Shown one piece after another: positions 12,887 through 24,800 of a stretch of 64,000 bases of DNA. Below the pieces are notes generated by a model, which was given only the letters and a program-made list of their open reading frames with translations, was not told the origin of the DNA and did not search any database. A program made the translations under genes and the position numbers. The DNA lies in the NCBI GenBank assembly GCA_008828725.1, contig MEHQ01003470.1, positions 119,661 to 183,660 on the forward strand, given 5' to 3'. Positions within the stretch are counted from its first letter, which is position 1, and each line of letters opens with the position of its first letter. The stretch is from Saccharina japonica (lineage: Eukaryota > Sar > Phaeophyceae > Laminariales > Laminariaceae).

Positions 12887-15800
12887 GTTAGTCCCGCCAC
12901 TACTATCCCTCATGACGGTCGCAGGCCTGCGATGATACTCGATTTTAGGGTAGTGCAAGGTAGAGTGAAGAAAACTACGATCGCGGGGTATATACATACT
13001 ATACATACGTATCGTGTGATACGATTTTTTGTCTCCATCCCATTCATTATATTCATACGAGCGTAGTCTTCGCCCTTCTTTTCTCTCTCCCTCTTTTGTC
13101 GTAACTCAGATCCGGGGCCACTAAGGTATATAGGCTCTTCTCCCTCCCCACTCGGCACTACGGCACGCTCCCGGTATTTTTATCTAGGGAACTTTTCACC
13201 ACGAACACTTTCTTCCCTCCTCGTCGACTCTCTCGGCGAGAATTGTGCCAACCCACGCTATATTATTAATAGGCTCTCGACAGCTGGTGTCATTCGATAA
13301 TCATACCGGTAATCTGGAGACTCGAACCCCCAATCGCAACCTTAGCAATCGTCGTGGTTAGCTGCTAGACCACCGGGGCGACCGGCTACGACGTGCACAG
13401 CAGTTGTAGCGGGGCATGTTTTCTACCATTTCATGATATAATTCCAGCTATGATACACTCAAAACCCGTAGTTCGCGCGATCGAAGTATCCTATGATATC
13501 CCACTCAGCTTGCGAAGATGAGTTTCGATAAAATCCTCGATCTCACGGCTGTGTGTGTCTGTGTGTTTTTATGTTTTTATTTTTTCAACCTCCCTTCTTC
13601 CCCTCGCTGCCTCGGCAAGGTTTTTGCTTTGGCATGGCCCATAGCGAGGGGGGGGGTCTTTCTAGCGAGCAAGGCTAGACTCACCCTCAAGCGGACCGAT
13701 ACCTTCTTGATGCTGCGCACCCGCCGCGAAGCGTGTGCAGCGGTAGAGTTGGGTCGGCACTGGTGCGTCAGGCGCAAAAGTCCAGATGCACGGGCCGTTT
13801 TGGCCGTCGGTGTAGACAGCAATGTCCATCTCACTTTTGTGCGCGGAGGCAGACGCCATCAGAAAGGTGGACGGACACTACGTACACGGCCCTAGGTATG
13901 TTTGCTAGAGGGAGCTGTACTGTCTCAGTAACCTGGCTTCGCCATCAAAGGAGGAGGGAGCGTGTGGCGACGAGCTGGAGCCTCAGGGCAGGTTGACCCC
14001 TTCAGCGCAGAAATTATTTTCCAGACCAAGCACCCTGAGTGCAACGAGAGAGAAAGCGAGGAGCCGACTGGGAAGGACAGCAACGAGAGCGTGTACGGAC
14101 GGAGCGGGTCGAGTGTGGTCGTGCTAGGACTGGCCGAGCGGCACCGGAGCGGCGCACCTGAGCAGCAGCACAGCAGCGCGCCGGCGCAGCAGCACAGCAG
14201 CGCACAGGAGCAGCGATCCGGAGCACGGTCGACATCGACCCGTGACGAACGGACGAACATTTTTGTTTTTTTTTGTTGACAAATTCTTCGTTTTTTCCCT
14301 GAATGTTGTTGTTGGGTCGGTGTGGATGACGTCACTGGTTTTGTAGAGAGACGCGGCAGAGATGGCGCGGACACCCCGGGTGCCTTCATTGTGTGCCTGA
14401 TCGTGGAAGACCCCTTCAATGTGGAACGATTCCTAATCAGTGTCGATGTTTATAATGCTGTGCCTAACACAGACCGTTCAGGATAGATTCGGGTAATTGT
14501 CAATGGACATGATGGCTTTGGTTGGCTGTTCTTTTTCACTGTGTGCCCGCGGACTGTCATTCTGGCAGCACTTCAGACAGCAGCTGCGTGCTCCATCTTG
14601 TTCCCACGCCTACCGTGTGTTTTTGTACAGACAGCACTTCAGACAGTAGTTACGCTGTAGTCGGCAAATTCATTGGTAAAGCGTGGGAGGGGGGGGGGGG
14701 GGGCGATGCTGCTGTAGTCGAATGGAGATTGCGGGCGTGTAGTTCAGTTTTGGACACGCATAGCATGCTGTAGGGATTTTAGGTGTACCTCTTCGGACTT
14801 GTGTATCCTTTCCCTGCTAAGTGTACGTGTTCTTTAGGATTCTCTGATGGCTCTAGCACTTTTGTGACCACGGGCCGTGATCTTGCTAGATCAGACTATA
14901 GGGATTAGCAACTGAAACGAGTTTAATGTGAAGACAACAACAACAACAACAACGCTCGAAAGCGTACTCTGTACAGTGTGAGCGTGAGTCAGTATGTGGG
15001 ACACCGCAAACAAGAAACAGGAAAACTGGCCTTTTGTGTTTCATATTTGAGAGAGGATCCTTTCTAGACTAATTACAAGATAACCAATCTCGAAGAGCAG
15101 TGGCCAAAATCGGGTATACCCGATGGGTTTGTGGCCAAAACAGGGTACCATTGTATTTTAGTGACCGCGACGACCCCAGGGCGCCATCTCATTGGCCAGC
15201 GCAGGCCACCACCCGACGCTGGCCACAAACCCATCGGGTATACCCGATTTTGGCTACTCACCCCCCAAGAGGCACCCGATAATTGTACCCACCTACCCGA
15301 AAATGGCCGGGCTGTTCGACCACCACGGCTCAACAGCCCACCACGCACCAGACGATAATTACTACGTACCACGCACCTGCGTACCAGGTACGTATCACGA
15401 CGTATTACGACGTATCCAGTCGAGTTCCGGCCGAGTCCCAACCTGTTACCGACGGATCCATCTGCTCTACGAGCTACTATATAACTGCTGCTGTGCTGTG
15501 CGGTGGCTGGTGGCTGGTGGCTCGTCGAGGAGGGAGAGAAAGAGCGGTGCTTTTTGGGTGGGAGAGGGAGCGAATCAACTACTACTACTGGTGTGCCGTG
15601 ATGGGGTGGCTTTTGGTTGGGAGAGGGAGAGATAGCACTGTGAACCAACCACTACGGCTGGGCCGTGTTTTGAACCACTACTGCTGTGCCGTGTTTCGAA
15701 GTGGCACCACTACTGCTGTGCAGTGTTTCGAGGTGGCAAGTTTGGTTGGGTGTGAGAGGCTGCGCGAATCAACCAAATCATGGATACTTGTCGAGCAGAT

Positions 15801-18800
15801 GGATGGATATCTATCAAGCAGATGGATCCGTCGGTAACAGGTTGGGACTCGGCCGGAACTCGACTGGATACGTCGTAATACGTCGTGATACGTACCTGGT
15901 ACGCAGGTGCGTGGTACGTAGTAATCGTCGTCTGGTGCGTGGTGGGCTGTTGAGCCGTGGTGGTCGAACAGCCCGGCCATTTTCGGGTAGGTGGGTACAA
16001 TTATCGGGTACCTCTTGGGGGGTGAGTAGCCAAAATCGGGTATACCCGATGGGTTTGTGGCCAGCGTCGGGTGGTGGCCTGCGCTGGCCAATGAGATGGC
16101 GCCCTGGGGTCGTCGCGGTCACTAAAATACAATGGTACCCTCTTTTGGCCATAAACCCATCGGGTATACCCGATTTTGGCCACTGCTCAATCTCGAACTT
16201 CTTATTTTCCTCTAAGCATCAGCCCGGCTTTCTTTTTAGCCTGTTTCTTATTATTAATAGGTGTCTTGTACAACAACTACTACTACTGACTGTGCATATA
16301 TACGTGTACGAGGTACGTACATTGTAACAGCAGCAGTATTATTACTGTACATACACGAGGGCGCCCCGAAAAGTAATTTTTCGACACCTAACTATCTAAA
16401 ATGGTCAGAATGGAAAAACAATCGGAGCACTGTGATCGCTGCACGATTTAGAACAAAACTTTTTTTTTTAATGAAATTTTCCAAGAACCAATCACTTGGT
16501 TTTAAAGACCCCCCCTCTTTAAAACCAAGTGATTGGTTTTGGGAAAAATTCAAAAAAAAAACTTGAAAAAACTTGATTTGTGCTAAATCGTCCAGGGATC
16601 TCACAGTGCTCCGATTGTTTTTCCATTCTGACCTTTTTAGATAGTTAGGTGTCGACAAATACTTTTCGGACGCCCCTGACACACATGTTATTTTTTTTCA
16701 TCTCATCTGTTGTCTTCATCCATTGTTTATCTCTCCTTCCTTCGTATGATATATACATCGCGTAGCTCAGATCCGGGGTCACAAAGTATTGGGCTCTTCT
16801 CCCTCCTTCCCAACTACGGTTCGTGCCTTGCACTTTCATCGCGAGAATACTTAATTGTCTGCCCTCGTCGCCTCGCACCGAACTACAGCTACGTACCCAC
16901 GCTACTATTAATAGGGCGCGTTCCGAGGTCGACTATATCTTATATTCGGTATCACGCCGAGTTTCCGACGGTAGAAAAAATGGAGGACGGGTCTGGGTCT
17001 CAAAATGGCTGTATAGGTTTGTTTTCGAAAGTTTGAGGCAAATGTTCATAATTAAGTGAAGTTTCAGAGTTCGAGTTGTTCCACAGGTCTGACGTATATC
17101 CACGTTTCACCGTGGAAAAGCCCTGATCCAGGCGATTGAGATGGTGTTATAAGGCTTAGTTCGGGTAGGCGAGCGGTTAACCTTTTACCAGTATCCCAAC
17201 GGACTAATGCCTTAACAATGGCCCGATGGTTTGCTTTTTTCTTTGGGACTCGAAGAAAATTGCTGAGTATTCAAAAATATTTGAGAACTATTTACTTCGG
17301 TATTCTATGGTTTAGTTGGGGGCGTCTTTTTTCTGGGAGTGGAATTGATAAGGGAATTTGACAAAAAGGGGGACACCCCACATATATCGTGACAAAAGGG
17401 GGACATCGGTTTCCGCCGCCTGGTACGCCCATATACTTTGTCAAATCGACTCGAAATTAAAACCTGATGCGTTTGCCACACTCACATGACATCTCCCTAC
17501 CATCAACAGCGTTTTTTGTTTTTTTTTCATATGTTTAGCGGGTGAACGAGAGCGATCAAAAGGGGGGTGTGAGCGTATCCCCCTTTTTGTTATGCCTACG
17601 CGAGGGTATCCCCCCTTCCATCTACTACGTTTGGAAAAGTCCCCCTTTTTCCGTAACGTCCCCCTTTTTGTCACGTTGCGGAGAGATATCCCCCTTTCTG
17701 TATCAAAAAGACCACGGGTAAGTGACCACTCTATGTTCTGGTTGTTGTGGCACGCCCAACAGACGACGTCTAACGTCGAAAAGACCAACGGCCCATACCC
17801 AGGCAAACAAACGTGGTCAGCATATCAGCATGCGTGATGTACGTATATATCCCAAATTATTCCGTGAGTACTGCCTGCATACCATACCGGTGTATGATAG
17901 CAGGTCCTGCGACACGCACATCTGGTTCAGAATCGTCGTTTCCAGGTGTGGCCCTGCAAATCAATGCATTACATTGGTTGGCGCCCTGTGCCCTGGGTCC
18001 CCAAAAATCACAAACATAGGAGTATACGTAAATATTTACCAAAGGATAAGGATAGTACTGTTCTGGTACTGCTTGCTGCTGTACGTATATGTAGTAGTAC
18101 CGGTACCGCCATATATACGTATACGCGTATATCAGGTACGTACCATGGCGTAGAGGAGAGGAGTCCTATTGTACAGGCAGTGAGCTGTTGAGCTGTTCGG
18201 TCACAGTGATGGTTACTATATGACTATTGAGTATACCGTGAATGCGCTGGGCCGTTGGATCGGTGTCGACGACCACATCTGTAAAGAGAACCTCGCCGCC
18301 GGTGCTTGGTAGTGTCCCCCCTTTTGTCACGATATATGGGGATGTCCCCCTTTTTGTCAAATACCCAATTAAAAAGGTCAGCCAAGGCAATGCGTGGACA
18401 TGAAACTCATACTTTTTGTTTGTTCAACCGTTTTGGGCGATTAAATCGGCAAAAAAAACATGATTCCGACGGGATATTCCTACGCAGCTTTTTTCAACGA
18501 GATTGATCGGGCATACCCCGGAACACTCTACGGGTTCGGGGGAAACGGCTTCGTCCGTATCATCCATTTTTTTCTCATTGCCGAAAAAACTCCGTGGAGT
18601 ATAAGAAGTATCGTCCCAAAGATGGGGCCATCCCGAGCTGGACACACTCTACACTCGCTCGTTCGCAATACACTGGTACACTAGACCAGAACAAAACGGT
18701 ACACCCGTGTATACGCCACACCAGAACAGCACTCCTGGCTGTACATCGAAGCCTACGCGACGTAGTAGTCTTTCGGGCAACCTTAACTGGGACCTCATAA

Positions 18801-21800
18801 AGCGGAACATCCACTGATCGTCCACGGACCAAGCGGATTCCGTCGTCGATGCTCAGAGAGGGGCCGCAACCCCGGGGGAGCGCGTGGACAAAGAGAAGGC
18901 CCCCTCACCGCCTCGAAGGAAGCCCGACGATTTATCACAATGCGGCCATTGAGATGGTTACGTTACGCGCTTTAACGAGTCGAAATCCCTTTCCACTGAG
19001 AGTTGATCTAGATGATAATATATACCAGGTATGCATCTATCTGTGCTGGTGTGTATCGGATGCGCAGGAATGAGACTTGGGGAGGAGTAAGAACAATGTT
19101 GAGGGTTGGGGGGCACTTTGGGTCAATTATATGCCGTTTCGGGGAAATTTCGGGGTATTTTCGGAACATTTTAATTCGAAAAAACGATAATTACCTCCGA
19201 TTTTAATTTTGAGACCGGGTTGGGATTGCTCTCGGTCGCCCGGTTCATGCCGACTTCATTTCACCTGTCAACTCTCAAAATTGCTAGAGATAAAGTGGGT
19301 AGCCAGTAGTAGAGTGAAAACAAATTTGATCGGACCGACCATGTTGAGAGAAAGCAAAACATACCAGCGTATAATAATATATATATACTGTGTACGAGTA
19401 TATGTAGATAACATGACACTTTCGTCAACTGGGGTCGGTCGTTACGAGCGGACCGTAATACACCTCTCTTCTCGCGTGACAAGAAGACCGAAGCAGCCCA
19501 ACCAAAGCAGCCCAACTGACGTATCACAGCTCTTCGCAAACAGCCCACCGAAGCAGCCCAACTGACGTACCAGGTATAATATATCATAGCCACAACTACC
19601 CGCGCAGAGCACACGACCATCTGACAAACACCCGGGCAGAGTACACGACACGTAAGGCACACGCCACATGGGACTTTCTAGATCTATCACCAAGCAAGGT
19701 CGTGTTGCCGTCAGGGGCCCGCTTGGATCCATCCCCGGGAACTCATAAAAACGCAAGAACGAAAAAGGAACACGAGTAGTAACCCACAGCAGAGCAGCAG
19801 CAGCAGCGGCAGCAGCAGTACTATAGTAGTAGCAGCGGTAGTTGTGTGCGTATATGTATGTGTGTACTCCTGTGCTGCTGCTGCTGCTGCTGTTTCGTAC
19901 TGATGTTTCGTATGTTGCTATTGCTGCTGCTGCTGCTGTTCCTGCTCCTTCGTCTACGAGGGATGTAGCAAATAAAAACAGGCGGAAAAAATATTGTTTT
20001 TCACTTTTTCACGTATACAACACCACGACCCACGACACACAAGTGTATTGGCAAGACGCCAACCTGGCAAAGCACAGGACACCAGGAACGTACTGCTGTA
20101 GTGAGACAGTATTCCAGAAATACTGGAATTTGTGAGTTTGTCCTGTTACCCAAGTGTGACTTCGCTCCCACCAACACACGACTCCCGCAAACCAATTTCT
20201 CGCCAAAGCGAGCCACCAAAACACTGTGACTTCGATCCAACCAACACATGACTCCCGCAAACCAATTTCTCGCCAAAGCGGGCCACCAAAACACAGCTGT
20301 GACTTCGCTCCCACTAACACACGACTCCCGCAAACCAATTTCTCGCCAAAGCGAGCCACCAAAACACGTGACATGACACTAACAGTTCACCCTTCTCGGC
20401 CTATGTATTTTTATGTGGTCACAGACTGTGAGAAAGAGAACAACTAAACAAAATAAACGCAAATGAATGGGTAAAGCAAGTGAAATGCCAACGTACCGGG
20501 TACAAAAACACAACGACACGAGCCAAACCAAAGAGTAAAGACAAGAAGACAATAAAAACGAATTATGAAATGCACGGAGTCAGAAGCGCCCCTAGAAGAA
20601 AAGCATGCGTGCCCAAGAGAACAGATATAACTGCTGCACGGGCGAAGCAACACGAAGAAGAGAAAGACACCGGCATAGAAGTACGTACTAATAATGTAGG
20701 AGGTACTGTACGTACATATTCGACCAGCAGGCGGCAGCATGGTAAAAAATAAAACGAGAGTTCGTATATACGTACGTGCACAATGTTTAGTATTATTAGT
20801 TTCCTTCTTCGTCTACATAATACGCGTAAACGCTTTGTCCGCACTCCTCGGTTTTAGGTGAAGATGCAGCAGTGCAGTTGCATCTGTCTTTCATGCTGCT
20901 GCTGCTGCTGCTGTGCATTATGTTGACGCTTTGCTGCTGGCGAGGTAACCCGTTTTTCTTGCGTCGCCCTTACTATATTAAGACCACTCCGTAGGAAAGC
21001 CTTGTATACATATATACATATGTGTGAATACGATACTTTTATAGTTTTCTCTGAGTCTTCCTCCGTCGAAAGTGCGTGAGCGCGGGTTGTTGGTAAAATT
21101 CGATTAAAATCTGCCAGCAGCGGGAATGCTGAACCCTATATTTATATTTGCGCCATAAAAATGAAGGCATGTTTGTACCGGAGGGGGGGCAGTAGCCAGC
21201 TGTAACCAAGGCGTTCCAAAATGTGGTGAGCAACCAAGGCGTTCCAAAATGTGGTGTGGGGAAAACATCCACAGTACGTAGTGCTGGAACGTAAGCGTGA
21301 TGAATAAAACATACCTGGTACCTCGTACTCGTACATACATACCAGTAGTAGTAAAAGATATTGTTGGTTCGCCAGGCCGGGTGCTTGACAGAAAGAGAAA
21401 AATACCTCCACTCCTTCCTACAGTAGTGTCAAAATGAAAAACACACCAGAGTGCGTTGGGATTTATTTGTAATGTGGAAAAAAATTACAAAAAGCGAGAT
21501 TTTTATGTACGAGCTGATATAGCTAGGAATTGGACCGATCCTATAATGGGGCTTGCTTAGGGCCTGGCTGTTGTGTGGAGATGTGGTGATGTTTATCAAA
21601 ACATGTTGGCAAAACTTGGCCCCTCGGAGGCGGCAATGAATCGCTATTTTATTTTTTGGGTCAGCCGGTAGGAGCGCTCGATTCCATGCAGTCAAAGCAA
21701 GGCCTCGAATCGTTCGCCGCGTCCTTGTTATTTTCTTTTCTTCTTGTCTGTTTTCGCTACAGTAGTATACTAAAACCCACACGTGCTTATGCTTCGTTTT

Positions 21801-24800
21801 TTGTTTTTTCCAGGCGAAAGAACGGGCATTGACTCTATTTGTCTGTCGTTTTAGTGATATGCCCGATCCTCCACGTCTGCACGACCGAGCCACGGGTTGG
21901 GAGTATGAAGAGAAAACGGCCGTAAGTCCCCGAATATATGTATACAACAAGTATATATATATATTCAACAGGTGATGTTCCATTTCCCAAACCCTATCAA
22001 CAAACCCCACACAAGTTTTCAGACCGGAAATCGAAATATTCAGGTCAGCAATGATCAGTTTTGCTACGGGGTGTTGGCGTAGAATGTTTCTTGGATGTTC
22101 CCGGGGTGGACCTTAACCCCCTTATTAGGACCCCTTCGATACCGATACTGACCGAAACAATCACCCGTCTCCGAGTAGCTTGAGCGCCCGGTAGTACAGT
22201 ACGGGTAGGATCATGTTGCTTGCTCCGGTGCCGGAGGACTCCTTGCATTACAACCATTGTTGTAACGCGGACACTAATTATTAATAACATCATCCCCCAA
22301 CCACGCAGTAGCCGATGCTGTATTCACCACTTTTTATCGGCGGTTTCCCCCTCAGAATTCAAAAAAGTATTTTTTTTAGAGAACAAGGGTGTTTTTTTGC
22401 TGTGTTTGATCCCGGGATTAGCAACCACGGCGGCAACAACAATGGCTCTCGTTTTGCCAATTATAGATACTGTAGAGTTGTTTTATTTTACTGGCATGTG
22501 AAAGTTGGTTGCCCTAGCTTCCACCCGATTCCTTCGGTGTCTTCTGATTCGTCGTACTTCCAACAAGCAAACCAAGCGCGCGCCTCATGGCTTAGATGGG
22601 CCTTAAAAAGGACATCTACTTCTACCACCTCATACGTTTTTCAATTGGTTCGGACGACCTGCTGCATCCAAATTATGGCCGGTCCGCATTGGCGCGGAGA
22701 TGCCCACTCTTTTCCCTAGTTTGTATTTTACTCGGTTTCGGTACCCCCCCCCCCGTTGAGAACCTGAACTCCGCACAAAGGGATTGATAGTATCACGTAG
22801 TGTGTATATGGGAAGGCACCCACGAGGCAGATACAAAATAATACTCATTGCTGTCTCTGGAAGTAGCCACAAACTAAATATAATCAGTTTATTGGAGGCT
22901 GTCGTCCATATGCAAGTCCGCCTCACAGGCGGTTCTGAGCAAGATGCAGCTCACCCTCCATGCGACACGCCCAATACCTCACAGCGCTTCGCGCTTGGTG
23001 CAAGCAATATGTGCCAGGTTGGTGAAAGCCCAACGTGCTCCGTCCCGGCATTGTAGGGATGCGAGGGTCTATGGTCATACGACTACGGCCGTGCACGACA
23101 TGAGTACACCCCCTCTCTGGTTCTTGAAAATGGGTAGTGGGGTGTCAAACTTGTGGTGGGCGTAGTGTTGATGCACGGTGATTGCGGACAAGCTTGTATC
23201 ATTACCGCAGTGGCTGGCAGTGCCCCATTGCCATCACTACACCACCGGGGCTACTTGTCTGTCTTGGAGTGGCCTTAGCAGTACCCCGCACCGCCCCCGC
23301 CCTCGGCTGCTTGATCCGGACACAATACAGCAACCGCACGTACAGGCGGACGACTTCGCCCCTATTTCCCCAACACCGACACCGCTACGGCTCACTTTCC
23401 CTCAGCCTAATGGTGTGTGCACTACAGTATCTATGTATATGTCGCTGTCGCGTGCTATGTACGACAGAGGCAGCACTTTTTGTCTGTTTTGGTTATCTGA
23501 GTGGTCAGGCTCCTTACCTCAAACTCGTCGGACTTTCATTCTCGTGTTGTAATATTGTTGATGGCGTGCTTGGGCCATGGGGTTGTTCGTCGGGTATATA
23601 AGTAACACTTATATTTTGCTCCAAAATCAGTTTTTGACTTGCTACTAGTATAGAGCCCCTCAAGTAACCACCCTCAGAAGGCAGAAATGGTGCACCTCTC
23701 TCTACCGTGGCATGCGTCCGCTATCAGTCGGACGTACAGTAGTTTCAAAGGGCGAGCAGGGCTAGAATGGCTTTGTCGGAGTCACGCATATAGTTTCGTC
23801 GAGTTGTCCTCCCGTAGATCGCCGTGGATGCCTAGCTCCTACCCTGTGGACAAGTTTTCTTTGTGGATGATCGACATGCCATCACCTCAGTACCAGTAGT
23901 GTAGCAACATCGCTGTCGGCTGTATACATTATCATGGACGATGACCTGGTGTGACGAGTACGCCTGAGTACGGCTGCGCGCATGATAAAGGACCGGGACT
24001 ATCGATGCGGTCACGATACAAAGCAGTTGGTTGTATGCATGGTGTGCCACCCTTGCGCTCGATGACCACTGTCGCCGCTGTACCTATTATCTATTACGGC
24101 GGACCATAGTAAATAGGACCAACTATTGTTAGTAACAATAGGCGAATATCAAATATATAGGTTTTTGTGTCTACCGTAGGTCCTATTTACTATAGGTCCC
24201 CTGTAATAGTACGCGAACCTCGTCGTTGTGTCAACACCCCCCCCCCTTTAGATAGGGTCTATGGCCATGTGACTACGGCCGTGCACGACATGAGTACACC
24301 CCCCCCTTTAGATATGCCTCGATTAGCTATAGTCACACTGAAAGACAGTGGTATATCTATATAACTTTGCTTTTGCGGGGAACGAGGTTGTGTCATACCA
24401 ACAGGTGCAACACGGATAGCGCCAACAACGCTTTGTCATAGTTATACCACTATGTATCACGGCCTGACGTGTAAATATTGCAGCTAGAATACGGTTCTTT
24501 GAGGATAACGTGGTGTCATACCAGCGGGAGCAACAACGCAGAGACTACGATAGCCAACGTAGCGTAAGAGGAACTTCTTCATGGGTCCTCAGAGCATTGG
24601 CGACACTGACCGTGTTCAGTGAATTCGCGATATGGTCACTTCGAGTACGTCGTAGGGGGTTCGCGTAGCAATCGGGGGCGATTGCAGTAGGAAGTGAGAG
24701 CGTGGAGTTCGGCGGTTGGGACAGGGAACAAGAAGAACCGTATACCAGGTAGTAGTTTAGGGCTACCGCTGGTGCTCTTGCACGTGGCCCTGCCCTGATT

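Noticed and set aside
13518-13895. 125-codon plus-strand frame after the tRNA-like sequence
   Set aside because: No domain, an alternative minus frame is equally open, and no conserved partner in the window.
15283-16327. Frames of 184 and 213 codons on the plus strand
   Set aside because: They read through the inverted arms of the foldback element; the same peptides appear on both strands.
20156-20367. CRISPR-like array
   Set aside because: Three whole-unit repeats with no distinct spacers in a eukaryotic context; a minisatellite.
21429-22010. 193-codon minus-strand frame
   Set aside because: No recognisable domain, composition like intron DNA, no splice partners.
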